A DNA stretch of 64,000 nucleotides, from positions 186,001 through 250,000 of the forward strand of contig CAXKVR010000107.1 in the NCBI GenBank assembly GCA_964058845.1. Direction: 5' to 3'. Source of the stretch: Carex sylvatica. Lineage: Eukaryota; Streptophyta; Magnoliopsida; Poales; Cyperaceae. The position numbers were made by a program, and so were the translations under genes. The notes beneath the pieces were generated by a model. It searched no databases, had not been told where the DNA came from, and was given only the letters and a program-made list of their open reading frames with translations. Below are positions 1-12,214 of the stretch, one piece after another (position 1 is the first letter of the stretch; every line of letters begins with the position of its first letter).

Positions 1-999
1 CTCAAATTTTTATTCTGAGTTTTTAAAAACGAAATGAATCTAATACTCTTAGTCATTTATTGTATAATATTTAATATATATAATTTATTATTTATTATTT
101 GTATAAACTTTATAATTTATTAGAAATATAAGCACCCTGAATAAATAGTCATAATTCGTTTACTATTTTCATTTTAAATGCTTCGTTTATTTTGTAGAAA
201 ATAAGATAGTTTCATAAATAATTAAAATGAATAGAATTATTATTATTATTTTTGCAAAGTGCGCATAGGCAAAAGTATCTTAATTCATACATGAAAAATA
301 GCAACAACATGTGTAAGAAATTATTATTAATTTAAAACTGATACTAAAATTGCAAAGCATTATAATTCATAAAATATTTAAACAATAAATAAATCTATCA
401 ATATTGGTTGATCATTTCGTACTTAAATTAAGTACTGAATAATAAATTAACTACTTAGGAGGGTCACTAATTGCATAGTCTGGATGAGGTGATTGTCAAT
501 ATTAAATTGCAAAACATTATAATTCATAAAAATATTTAAACAAGAATAAATCTGTCAAGATTGCTTGATCATTTCGTACCTAAAATTAAGCATTAAATAA
601 TAATTGCATAGTCTGGGAAGGTGATTGTTAAAATTAATTTCATAATCAATTAGTGGTGTGTCGCAACAGTTTATTATAAATTAATTTATTAGACCATCTC
701 AACAGACTCAACTAGATTTAAGTTGTTCATTTTAGATTGGTCATTAATTATAATTTTTATAAACCAATGGGTAGCATAATTAATGGGGACGGTCACATTT
801 GCATTCTTTTGTATTTCTTAATCCATTATCATAAGTGCTTCAATTGCTGACTAGTGTAATTTATATGAATGGCTCAACTGAATATCAATGTATTATTGAT
901 CAATTATATATAGAAATAATAACTTTTCAAAAGCTATATATATAATAATAGTTAGCGAACACTATATGCAATTTTTTTTTTTTTTAAATTGCCTGTAGA

Positions 1000-1034
1000 C
1001 CCCCCCCCCCCCCCCCCCCCGACACACACACACA
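1000..1034. repeat. Poly-C run followed by AC microsatellite
   Basis: Twenty-one consecutive C (1000-1020) are followed by G and an (AC)n run to about 1034. Simple-sequence DNA; the run length may vary between individuals or be an assembly estimate. Confidence 0.95.
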
Positions 1035-2816
1035 ATTTTTCTCGAACCCACTTCTCCCATGAGAGAGTGAGGTGTCTTACCAAGCTGCTACAAGTAGCGG
1101 TGACTACATGCAAACTGAGAGAAAGCAAAGTTATGTAGGAATTGTAATAGCAGTGACAAATTTATAGCTAATTATAGAGGTGATTATGTCTCTATGATTT
1201 TAGAATTTTAATTATGTATATTGAAATTTATTTTATATAAGTTTTTATATAATTAAATCTTTTTATAAAAAAGTAATGATGCTGAAATGAGTATAAAATT
1301 ACTTAATTGTCACTCTAAATTCAATTTCAAGTGCATAAAAAAAAGTAATGATGTTGAAATGAGTAAGTTTAAAAGTAATGCGAAAAAAAGTAACCTCACA
1401 TTTTGTTATAATTTTTTTATAAGATTTGGAGGGAAGAACATCTTCCTCCCTGTCCCGTGTGATTTTTTTTTTCGTTTTTCAACAATTTTTCTTCGTTTTA
1501 TTTTCATTAGGTTCTTCCGGAGATTTCTTGCATTCTTAATAATTTCTCACAAACAAGCTTTATGTATGTGCGAATTTAGATAAATGAGTTTTGGACTGTT
1601 TATTTTATTCTGATACAAAATTTAAAAATCTCTGTGAATCTAATGCAAATTTGAAAAGAAAAAAAAATGACTCGAAAGCAACGACGGATCAATTTATCTT
1701 AAACAAAGTTAATTGATCTCTATTCTTAACATGAAAATTTTATATGATTGATCTTCTATCATGGGTTTGACTTACATAGTTTGAATATCTGACTTGCTCC
1801 TACCTATGCACCTAATTGATATATTAAATTACTTAGCGTTAGGTCAACTTATTCAACTGTCTCAAAACAGCCAGGTTTCTAATTAAAATTAGTGATTTTA
1901 TGAATTAGTTAGAATTCGATGTTAAGTCTCAATAAATTGAGGCAAATTCAACATCAAACTCTATCAAATGAGCTTTTATTGAATATAAATTCTAAAATAT
2001 TGCTGGCAGCTAAAAAAAATGTTGAAGCTTTATTTAGTTTACTACAAGTATTTTGTCAAAACTTTTCACTGCTTTTTAGTTGACATTTTGTTGTTGAGAA
2101 TCTGCAAAATTAATTACTTTTATTGACAATTTGACATGAATATCTGCAAAAATACTGACGCAGATAAGCACGTTTAATGTCACGAATACTCATAGATTTT
2201 TGTCCTTGTTACTGTTCAAGACTAAGTCTTGGATATTGTCAGAGGTTAACATTTTTCTTGCTGCTATTTATATTGAATCCGGACCCCCTCGGCCTCAAGT
2301 ATTTGAGGGTAGAATTATTAAATCCGGTTTGTTCTTTAACTTGGCACGAATCTCAAAACAAATTTTCTATATCTTCAATAGGACTTGGATTTCTTTTGTT
2401 CCGGCTGAGACTAAATCTGGATCGTTATTTACGATGAATCCGTTTATATTTTTGAAGTCCAATATATTTATTGTTGTTGAATTCCAATATATTTGTTTGA
2501 AGTTGTTTTCGTTGGATCGGAGAAGTAATATAAATCTTGTATTATGCTGTCAGAGGTAGAGTCAGAATAATTAATATGATGGAACACATAATTTTGTAAT
2601 TATATTGAATTTTAAGTATATTTCAATAATTATTTATGAGAAAACATAGAATGGATACATAATTTGAAAAAAAAAATACACAAAATTTTATATTTTTCTA
2701 AGTTTAAGTATACTTTCATAAGTTTTATAAAAATACATTAAAAAAAAAAAATCTAAGGTTGGGTGGGCAACTTGCTTCGCCCCTAAAGAATCTCTTCATA
2801 ATATTGATCATCTTTT

Positions 2817-2818
<2 letters not shown>

Positions 2819-2852
<34 letters not shown>
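2819..2852. repeat. Poly-G run of 34 bases
   Basis: Thirty-four consecutive G on the + strand. It can form G-quadruplex DNA. The poly-proline open frame read on the other strand (2725-2925) is only a translation of this run. Confidence 0.95.
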
Positions 2853-2853
<1 letters not shown>

Positions 2854-4541
2854 TGCACTACTTAGCATAAGTGCTTCAAAGGAGTTGTGTCGGAAAAAAA
2901 AAGAGGGGTGATGATATTGCCACAATAATTTATTTTATTAACATAATAATTTCAGATTTTTTTTATTTGTATGGACAAATTTATCCTTATCTAAAATTCT
3001 CTCTAAATACCATATCTTTTTCTAAGATAGTGCTTTCTTTAATATAAAAATGTCACTGATTATTTATTTTTATTTCCATAACTAAACATCTAGTAAAAAT
3101 TTTATGATATGTTTCATTTTTTAAATTTGAGAAGTATAATAACAAAAATTTAAACAATCATTTTTTGCAACAAAAAAGAATAGAGAAAAATAAACTTTCT
3201 TTTTAGTGACTTTAGTCGAATTTATATCATTAAATATTTCATTTCATGCATCGCAGTTTGTTTTATTTTTTCTCACTTTTATTGAAGTAATTGCTTAAAA
3301 ACTTTACACTGTTGAGTTTCTAAAAAAGAGTACAAACTACGTTAATATATATTATCATAATTTAACAAAAAAAAATACTAAAAACTCTATTAATTGTAAA
3401 TACACTTCGCACTGACACAAAAGTATTATCTAACAGAGTTGTTTAACAAAATATTTTTTACATCTGTAAAGAATGAATTTTTTCATTTATTATTTTCTAT
3501 TCTTTGAAACTAAAATATTTTAGAGATAAGTTTAAGTTATGAAAATAAATAACATATAGCCACTAATATGAATAAATAAAAATATATATTTATCTAATTG
3601 GTTAACCATCCCTGTACAATCTGCTCCTTCTTCATAATCTACTTTCACAATTTCTTACATTAATTATTGTTTATCTTTATTTGCTCACATGTTTAGTTCA
3701 TGAAAATAAATAGGTACTTCAATGTGATTTTTTATTTTGATAGAAATTAATCTAAATATTTTTAATGCAATATTAATTTATTATCCGTCTTGATTTTTTG
3801 AGACAAATAAAATCAATTATTAAATTATATGACAACATAATATATGACCATATCAAAACATCATATGAACATAAATGCTTCAAGATAATATAAAATGATA
3901 CGTCAAATTAATAAACTTGTGTTAATATTAGAATAATTAATCTTTTACTTATTCATAAATTTAATAGTTCATCTTACGACTTCTCTCAAGTCTCAACATT
4001 ATTTTGAAATTAAGCTTCATTATTGACTTGAAAAACATAAATTATAATTTATTCTTTTATTGCAACTATTTTTTCAAGTGGTGGTTAGATTGAATTTGTA
4101 TATGCGGTTACTATAAAATAAACTAAGCAAGTTAAATTTGTTAAACAATTTTATTTTTATATTTCTCATACAAACTAAATATTTTAAAACAAAAGAGGGC
4201 CGTAATACATATGTAACGAAAGTTTTTTTATTTTTTTAAAATTGTAGCGAAAGTTAAAATCATTGATGTACTACCTTTGATGTGTTGGTTATTTCTTTTT
4301 TTTATTATTTCAAATTAGATAAAGATCTAACAATGAAGTATATATAGTATCTAATAAATGGCCCTTGTGATAAAAGATTGCATAATCACGGGAGATCAAA
4401 AATAACATTTGAAAGGAAATATATATAGAGGACAAAATTGTCTATAAATTTTGAAAATTTAAAATTGTTGTGTTAAAATAAAAAGTTATTGTGTTAGTAT
4501 CAGCACCCAAAAAAAGAGGGATTTCTCAACTCGGAACTCTA

Positions 4542-4750
4542 TTAACTGATGGAAATAAATCTGCTACGATACTAAGGGGATTGTAGAATTCTAAAATTCC
4601 AAATCCAACCTTTCATTAATTTTGAGATTCGTGTATAAAAAATAACTTTTATAAAAATTCGTACAACTCAAAAAATGAAAGGATGGATTTGAAATTTTAG
4701 GACTCTACAATCCCCTTAGTATCATGGCAGATTTATTTCCGTTAACTGAT
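4542..4750. mobile_element. Palindromic MITE with 9-bp target duplication (Mutator type)
   Basis: The direct repeat TTAACTGAT occurs at 4542-4550 and 4742-4750. Between them the sequence begins GGAAATAAATCTGC and ends with its inverse complement GCAGATTTATTTCC (plus one G). The two halves are long inverted repeats: the left arm holds ATACTAAGGGGATTGTAGA and the right arm its near-perfect complement. About 190 bp, no coding capacity. A 9-bp duplication is typical of Mutator-derived MITEs. Element and duplication are seen directly; the superfamily is inferred. Confidence 0.8.
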
Positions 4751-6532
4751 ATTGTCTCGTCGTTCACTTCTTGATTAGCATGTCATACAATAAATCTTAT
4801 TATTTTTTATTATAATTTTTGTATATAAATGTATAATTAATGAAGTGGATCGATTTGAACAGCTTAGATTTACCGTTTAAAATCAATTCGATAGATTTTA
4901 GAGTTAGTATTATATAGACTGAAATGACACTGATATCATATTGACTAGACTCATTATTAACCTAATGTTATAGTAATATTTATTTTTATTTTAGAGTAAA
5001 ATATTGTAATAATTAAAACAAAAAACTAACGTTTGTTATCCACTGTAATTAAATTCTAATTAAACTTGCATTTTATATCTCGATCATAAATACTTGACAA
5101 AACAAAAACTCAACTCCGGTAGATATATATTATTAATTACTAAGTGAATATTTTAATATTATACAAATTCAATACAGACACCAGAATTGTTTATTTATTT
5201 ATTTAATCCGTGTCCTCGAGAATCCATATAGTCACAAAATATGTATGTTTAAATTCAATTAAACGGATCTTTTTATTCGTGTGATGCCGAATTCTCCTTA
5301 ATTTTTCTCTTCAATATTAGGTATTTTTTCTTCGGATTGCTGAAATTTTTTTAATTAAAAGTTAAAAGTTAAATCATTAAATTATTTAATATTTATAAAA
5401 AATTATCTTTTTATATTTTTAACATACAATCTTTCATATAAAAAGTATTAGCTTTGACACTAAATTAAAAGCTAACGTAAATCACATAGAAAGTATAAGC
5501 AAAAGTTACTTGGTGGGCCAACAAGCACCGCCCAACGGGGTCCTGACACGACGGCGCGAGGTTGGTAGATGGATGGATTCTCCGGTTTCTAACTAACTAA
5601 TTCCACCTCAGTTCCACACGCAATCTTCTTTTTATTATACCTAGTAAAAGGAAAATGAAACAGTACCAGAGTAATTGACCAAATAGCACCTGGATATTTT
5701 GTACTAGGTGAACACAAAAGAAGGATATATAAAGGGTAAAATCGTCCGAGAATGCAGTGAGTTAGACAACGAGGCGTTTTCTTGTGGCTTGAGTTGCGCA
5801 AACATCACCAGGGCTTTCAAAATTTTGAAATCAGTGGAAAACCAGCACACCGACTGGTGTCGGTGCCCTTTACTGGCTATGACCGGTTTTCTAGGAAGCA
5901 CGACTGCGCGAGGCGTGATTCGGTGAATGTATCATTGTATGGAGTATGGACTGTGGTCTGTGGGAGGAGTTAGGAGCAACCTCTTCTTGCCATTTACGCC
6001 ATTTATTTAAATATATTTAAGACCTTTTCTTAACAGTTAACACCATCCCAACGCTCGCTTACCTGTTATTATTATTATTATTTATTTATTTTGACAATTT
6101 TAAACCCCCGTAGGCGTTTTCATTTCCAGATCAAAGTTGCATTAAAAGCATTACAAGTGTACCTAATTACTGGACCGGTGGACCCTACCAACATTTGCCA
6201 GCTGATGAGCTAACCCATCAGTAAAAATTTGACCCCTGAAAACTTGAATCTGACCGTCCGATCTGCGATCTGTGTTGATGCAAATGTTAAAGGATTCGTG
6301 CATTTCAATTTGAATCGGTTAATGCGGAGGATAGCGGATTAAACTTAGATTTCGCTTGGTCCATTGATTATAGCAGCAACACATTCAATAAAGCACGAAA
6401 AGACGATCGATCAAGGCAAACCAGATTTGCTTCCTCTCCGTTATCAAACGTACAGGATGACGCTTTACTATTCAAAATAAAGATCAATCGTCTCCGGTTC
6501 ATGGAAAAGCGCAGAGAAATTAGAAAGGGTGG

Positions 6533-6539
6533 TATAAAA
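6533..6539 (+). promoter_or_regulatory. Putative TATA box of SCL8
   Basis: TATAAAA lies 214 bp before the ATG at 6753. It would place transcription start near 6565 and give a leader of about 190 nt that includes the CT repeat. Position fits; there is no other evidence. Confidence 0.5.
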
Positions 6540-6669
6540 ACAAGGAATGGGATATTTAATAGGAGAGGTTCGGCAGCTGATGGGATTGAATGGCAGAAAG
6601 CTGCTTCAAGAGATGAGTAGCAGTCTCTGCAACGAGGCCTCTTCTTAGATTCTGTTTTACTCTTTTTAA

Positions 6670-6697
<28 letters not shown>
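6670..6697 (+). repeat. CT microsatellite in the predicted SCL8 5' leader
   Basis: About fourteen CT units, continuing as a pyrimidine-rich tract to about 6735. GA/CT repeats in plant 5' leaders are known binding sites for BPC/GAGA-binding proteins. Whether this one works that way is inference. Confidence 0.85.
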
Positions 6698-6703
<6 letters not shown>

Positions 6704-6752
6704 CTATTCTTACTTCTCCTTCTTTCTCTCCCTCTCTATAATTAAACAAAAC

Positions 6753-8642
6753 ATGGAGCCCGGGCCACCATGGCAGGATCCACTCTGGGGATCCCCTCTC
6801 CAAGGCTTATCGGACAGCGGTATTATCGGCGCCGGTGGGATGTTGAAGAGAAGTTTCATAGATATGGAGAGGCAAAATCAGCAAACACTGCTACAACAAG
6901 CTCTGCTTTCCAGAGCGGTGAGGCAGAAGACGCTTCTGGAGTCGCCGGTACCATCTCCTATCTCGCCTCTCCTTTCTCCCTCTGTATTCTCCAGCAGCTC
7001 TGATCTGGGGAGCCTAACTTCGGTTTCTTCCTTCTCCTCTCTTAATTCACTTCCCGGCTTCGTGTCGCGGCCACAGCAAAGAGAAATTCTTTTGAACACA
7101 AGTATGAATAGGAATATGTATAGGAATATGAGTATGAATTCAAATTTGAATATGAATACGAGTATGAATTTGAATATGAGCAGGAACCCAGTGGGGTTTT
7201 CCTTTGCTACTCCCTCTCCAGCACCGGTAAATGACTCGGTGCGAAACCAGCTGCAGGAGCTTGAAAGGCAGCTCTTATGTGACGACGATGAGGTTGACGA
7301 GCATAGCACATCCGGCTCGGTGGTTACCAATTCTGAGTGGGAGGAGACCATGCAAAAAATTCTAGAGATATCAACTCCGTCTCCACCGGCTCCACTCGTA
7401 CCACAATTTCCTGTGATAGGCACAGCTCAGAATCAAACCCTCTCCTCTTCCCCTTCTAACTCCTCTTCCTCCACCGCCTCCTCCTCTGCTTCATATTCAC
7501 CTCCAGTTTCAGCAACATCTCCCCGGCAACTGCTCTCTGACACTGCCACGGCCATTGCTGACGGAAATCTTGAAATGGCTTTGGCCAACATGGCCGTCTT
7601 AAAAAGGAATGTGAACTCCAATGGTGATACAGAGCAGCGACTGACGGGGATGATGGTTACTTCGCTGGCTACTCGTATAAACTCTTCAATCGTGACTCAA
7701 TTACAAGCAACGAATCCAATCGCTGAGCTGTGCGGACTGGAGCAACGGGCCGCAACACAGCTGTTGCATGACACGTCTCCCTGCTTCAAGCTCGGCCTCC
7801 TAGCTGCTAACCTTGCAATTCTTGGGGTTACTGGAGGGTCCCGGCTTCATTTAATTGACTTTGACATTGGCACTGGATCTCAGCATGCCGGCCTCATACA
7901 AGCCCTCGGTGAAGGCCGAAGAAATGTGGTTTTCAAAATCACTGTTGTATTGGACCCCACATCTCCCTTCACCCCAGCTGCCTCTACCAATGCCAGATCA
8001 GTCGGGGAGCGGTTGAAGAAGGTTGCGGAGCGTGTAGCAGTAGATTTTAGGTTCAACATGGTGACATGTCGGGTGATGGATTTGGACCGCTTACTACTAG
8101 GATGTGAGCATGGGGAAACATTGGCTGTAAACCTGGCATTTTCGCTATCGCGAGTGCCAGACGAGAGCGTCACACCTGCAAACCCTCGTGACGAACTACT
8201 GCGCCGGGTCCGCTCCCTCGGGCCCAATGTGGTAACTCTTGTTGAGCAGGAGATGAATGGCAATACAACACCATTTACCACACGTTTCACTGAAGCATAC
8301 AATTACTATGGAGCAATCATGGATTCTCTAGAGACGACATTCGGTCGGGATAGCATGGCGCGGGCCCGGGTAGAGGCTGCCCTGGCACATAAAGTTGTCA
8401 ATTTGGTGTCAAGGGAAGGTGCAGAGCGGGTTGAGCGATGCGAGGTGCTCGGCAAGTGGCGATCCCGTATGAGCATGGCTGGGTTGGTGCCGGTTCCTCT
8501 CGGACCTGCCATTGTTAATCATCTTCGTACCCGGTTAAATTCAGTTCGACCCAATACCGGCTTCATGGTTAAGGAGGAGTCAGGAGGTATCGGGTTTGGG
8601 TGGACGGGTCGGATTCTGACAATGGCATCTGCCTGGCGTTAG
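6753..8642 (+). CDS. SCL8: GRAS transcription regulator, SCARECROW-LIKE 8 type
   Basis: A single-exon gene of 629 codons, a usual length for SCL8. GRAS proteins act in the nucleus as transcription co-regulators. The N-terminal half (1-255) is disordered: Ser/Pro-rich blocks, an Asn/Met repeat at about 119-143 and a Ser run at 230-247. The GRAS domain fills the rest: first leucine-rich region from about 260, the VHIID-type motif LHLIDFDIGTG at 365-375, the second leucine-rich/PFYRE region over about 410-520, and the SAW region ending in the C-terminal residues SAWR. The start is the first ATG after the CT-rich leader and lies in the context AAAACATGG. No DELLA or TVHYNP motif is present, so it is not a gibberellin repressor. 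GRAS genes are commonly intronless, as here. The antisense frames across the gene have no family features. Confidence 0.92.
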   Translation: MEPGPPWQDPLWGSPLQGLSDSGIIGAGGMLKRSFIDMERQNQQTLLQQALLSRAVRQKTLLESPVPSPISPLLSPSVFSSSSDLGSLTSVSSFSSLNSLPGFVSRPQQREILLNTSMNRNMYRNMSMNSNLNMNTSMNLNMSRNPVGFSFATPSPAPVNDSVRNQLQELERQLLCDDDEVDEHSTSGSVVTNSEWEETMQKILEISTPSPPAPLVPQFPVIGTAQNQTLSSSPSNSSSSTASSSASYSPPVSATSPRQLLSDTATAIADGNLEMALANMAVLKRNVNSNGDTEQRLTGMMVTSLATRINSSIVTQLQATNPIAELCGLEQRAATQLLHDTSPCFKLGLLAANLAILGVTGGSRLHLIDFDIGTGSQHAGLIQALGEGRRNVVFKITVVLDPTSPFTPAASTNARSVGERLKKVAERVAVDFRFNMVTCRVMDLDRLLLGCEHGETLAVNLAFSLSRVPDESVTPANPRDELLRRVRSLGPNVVTLVEQEMNGNTTPFTTRFTEAYNYYGAIMDSLETTFGRDSMARARVEAALAHKVVNLVSREGAERVERCEVLGKWRSRMSMAGLVPVPLGPAIVNHLRTRLNSVRPNTGFMVKEESGGIGFGWTGRILTMASAWR

Positions 8643-11153
8643 CCTGACGCGACTTCATCTCTCTTTTATTGTTCTCACCAACTTTTACCAGCCTATCCAA
8701 AATTTGCTTTCTTTTCTTTCCTATTTCAACAATTTATTAATTACAGGCATGGTGATTGATTGATCGCTGGTAGCAATAGCTTTCCTCAATTACTTAATTA
8801 TCATTTAAGCCGATCACCTTGTTGTTTGTATTGTTATTAACAAGGAAATATATGATATGAATAGTGAAATATATTGCAAATTGTTTTTATAATTGTGATC
8901 TGGGATGACTAGATGAGGTGTCATGTAGATATTTGGGTGCGTGATGGAGATGTGAATGGGGATTTGGAGCAAAGAAAGAATGGGATGAGATTTTGGTTTT
9001 GTGGTTTATCTAATTCCGTAAAGAATGAAGTTAGAAAGGGTCCGATCTCGTGAGGCGAATTTTAAATTATTATTACTTTTCTTTAAATCTTTTATTTTTC
9101 GTGTTACAAGCGAGCGCGTATTGCATGACCTGGTTTACAGTAGTTGTTATTGTAAGTGACTAGGAGGCTGCCATTGATAATTGATTTCGTCTTAATTTAT
9201 TTGATTCCTTTTCAAATTGTACCTAGAAATAGAATAGAATATCCCGACTTTCTGTGGTACTTGATATGTAGCGATCAATATAACTATGGGTTTTGTTTTC
9301 ATACTTTAGAAACAATGCTTTCATTGAAGGAAATTTAATATTAGCAACTGTACAAGTGTAATCTATTAAAAATATCATTATTATATTGCTCTAACCAATC
9401 ACAAATGAAACATCTTTCAGTCGTCACACAATAAATATGAACGAAAGTTGGTCACACTATAAAGCGTATTTATTCCCAAATGATCCATTGAAGATTCTTG
9501 GACCAGACATTTAATTGCCACTAAATATCCACAGCGCTTTATATGCACGCAAACGGTGAATGGATTCTTCTAAGTTGGTAAGATCATATGCACAATATAT
9601 TAAATTTAAAACTTTTGCGTGTGCTTTCATCATTTCTATTCTAATCATCCAACATTTCGTGGTTAACAATGCCGATTTTGTATTATTTACCTCTTCCTTT
9701 AAACTCCTTTCAACAAAACCCAATTCTTTTTATTAAAAAAAAAGGTTCGACCGGTGCTTCCCAAATAAGTCGTTCTCAAAGTATAGTTGTATATTGAAAT
9801 TTTCAGAATAAAATTTTCTCGATGTTGAAACCACAAGTATGGAAGATGTCATAAGCAATGTGTTCTAGAAGCGTAGAAACCTAATGCAAGCAATTGAATC
9901 GGATGGAGATAAATCAAATTTGATCCGATGTCATGTCAGATTCATTTATTAAAATTCGGATTAAGAACTTTAAGATTTATGAGAAAGAAATATGCACAGA
10001 TTTTGGTCTTCTCTTTGGACGTCAGCACCACAGGAGATGGGATATATCCAGTCTTTGTTACTTGTGTTATGTATGCCCCACAAAAATTAAAGCAGCCACA
10101 TGCACATGCTCAACTTCACAACTTGTATGATTTCTAGTCTTAAATGCGATAAATATCCAATAATTTCTGCTGGGAATGTCTAATTTTGATGTCTGGATGT
10201 CAGTTTTTGGATAATATTTATGGCCAATAGTCAATATTCTCCGAGTTCCAATATCAATATTTGGTTTATTGTTCTGTTATTCTCTCATTAAGGCACAATT
10301 GGAGAATTACACTAATAGATATGCTCATTAACAATTACGTTACTAATAATAGCAACATGGACTACAAGATTTAGATCGAAGCTAGCTAAAAATTAACTTA
10401 CTATATTACATTGGTTTTACTTGTTTCAAATTTAAAAATCACTTCTTTAAAAAAATTTCAAAACATCTAGACTATTTTTTTTCAACTAATAAAAAGTTGG
10501 ACTTGGCCCTATTTTTCTGGCAAAAAAATAAGACTGACCCAATCCAAATCCAAATCATCTAAATATAACTTGCTATTTATTCACGTATATATGAAATATC
10601 TAGCAATAATCCAGTTAAAAGAACAACTTATTGGATTGTAAATGAATAATTATAATTTATTTTTATAAGATCCACGTAACATTGATTATTTAAATTACAG
10701 AAGTAATTAAATTATAACACTTGTTCAATTGAAATAAATATCCAGAACTTGTAGCTTGTGCCCAGTGCAAGCTCACCTCAATTTGAGTCAACCCCAACTC
10801 TAAATTCAACTCAAAATTTGAGCAATATTCAAATGAAACTAGAGCCAAAATGAACTAGCTCATGCAGTCCTGCAAGACTCATTTGCAATACCAAAAACCA
10901 AACATTTGTACAACAGTACAACTCGTTCTGCCAAAATCAGAGAGATCTCTGAACACGGCTAATGGCGCTTAAATGCAGTAAAGTCTTTTCTAAGGCTTCT
11001 GAATATAGCGGTATGGACTTTGGAGAAGATAAAAACAATTGCTAGGTACCAGATTAACCATTCAAAGCATGGTGACCTGCACGTAATAATTAATTTTGCT
11101 GGTAGTACAGCGGTTTCTGAAAAGTAGCTATGGGGTGGGGGGACTACGAATTC

Positions 11154-11344
11154 ACATCCTCTCCAATACCTGATAAGGGAATCTTTTACAATTACTATAT
11201 CTGAACCGATCTTTTTAACTTGGCACGAATCTCAAAGCCCAAAAATACTGCCCCTTATTGCGGTCCGAATACCAAATCGGTTGAAATTTAATCTCAAACC
11301 GTAAAGTGATGGTGTTCCTTTGCAATACCGGAGAGGATTCAGAT
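11154..11344. repeat. Possible fold-back repeat, about 190 bp
   Basis: ATCCTCTCC (11156-11164) near the left end is matched by GGAGAGGAT (11330-11338) near the right end, with weaker similarity beyond. The interior carries a 23-base string shared with 2335-2357, which shows that this sequence is dispersed. The ends are uncertain. Confidence 0.35.
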
Positions 11345-11677
11345 TTGGGGAACTACATGGTCTCCCTCTTACCTGTCTATTTTTCTTCTATATCCTCAAA
11401 TAGACAAATAATAAATTTAGCTCGTTCACTCATTTTGGCAAATTTATTGTGTGTTATTTTAATCCTTGGGGAAAAAGAAAATACATCAACCTTTTGTAAA
11501 AAAAATATTGATCTGAGCATAAACTGCATAAAAGTCCATGATCTTATCATCAACCACATAATTCTTGCACAACACAGAATGCTTATCCTGGTTAAAGTTG
11601 ACATCTGAACTGCAATCATTGGCATATATAAGTAACCAATTAAGATTGGGAAAATTTATTTGAGTCCATATCCTCTG

Positions 11678-11818
11678 AGGTAACATAATATTTCTGATCC
11701 GGACCGTCCAATCAGAATCCGAACCCATCCAGCGTGATGAAAAATGCACACACCCCTTTAATATTCCTGCAGATTCTGATCGGATGGTCCAAATCTAAAC
11801 AGAAATATTGTGTTACCT
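11678..11818. mobile_element. Palindromic MITE, copy A
   Basis: Begins AGGTAACATAATATTTCTG and ends with the near-complement (GAAATATTGTGTTACCT). The interior contains matching pairs such as CAGAATCCGA against AGATTCTGATCGGA. Same family as 15398-15544. About 141 bp, non-coding. It lies about 400 bp beyond the stop codon of the PLAC8-type gene. I could not fix a target duplication. Confidence 0.75.
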
Positions 11819-12214
11819 TAGTGATATGAATTCTAACGATTAGTGGCTGGGTTGTGGCAGGCAGGTACATCACATGATTTCTCAACTTGACACCATAAAG
11901 GATAAGACATGAGAACAATAGTGTGAATCAACTCAAGACCATATGGGAGCACATGAAGAATACATGCATATCACAAATTTAACTAAATTGCCTACATGGC
12001 AACGACATCCACACAATTAACCAGTCAATAATATAAGTAAATGAACTCAGAAAATGGACACAAGCATTTATCGCCTATATATCATAACCCACTCACGTTA
12101 GAAGAACCACAACATAACCTCGGGAAGCACCCCATGCAAAACAAAAAAGGATCAAATGAATGCATAAATATCCGACCATTCAAGAGTGCACTTCAAACTG
12201 ATTACTGATCAATT

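Larger units (their letters stand above)
1..6532. other. AT-rich intergenic region upstream of SCL8
   Basis: No coding region is supported here. The short open frames are low-complexity or AT-rich and show no family motif. The stretch holds a C run with an adjoining AC repeat, a 34-base G run and a MITE, each listed separately. At 2335-2357 a 23-base string recurs exactly at 11214-11236, so part of 2270-2530 is probably an old dispersed repeat. The last kilobase (about 5500-6530) is richer in GC and probably contains the SCL8 promoter; that is inference from position. Confidence 0.6.
8643..12214. other. Intergenic region between SCL8 and the PLAC8-type gene
   Basis: AT-rich, with no convincing coding region; short frames at 9156-9338, 9511-9723 and 11306-11625 lack motifs. 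It contains a weak fold-back element (11154-11344) and a MITE (11678-11818), listed separately. About 8643-8900 is presumably the 3' untranslated part of SCL8. Confidence 0.6.

Noticed and set aside
2725..2925. Poly-proline frame on the minus strand
   Set aside because: It is only the 34-base G run translated.
5589..5973. Overlapping frames on both strands upstream of SCL8
   Set aside because: Mutually overlapping, short, no family features; more likely promoter DNA of higher GC.
6878..8512. Open frames antisense to SCL8, up to 181 codons
   Set aside because: They are shadows of the GC-richer GRAS coding sequence; no motifs, no promoter.
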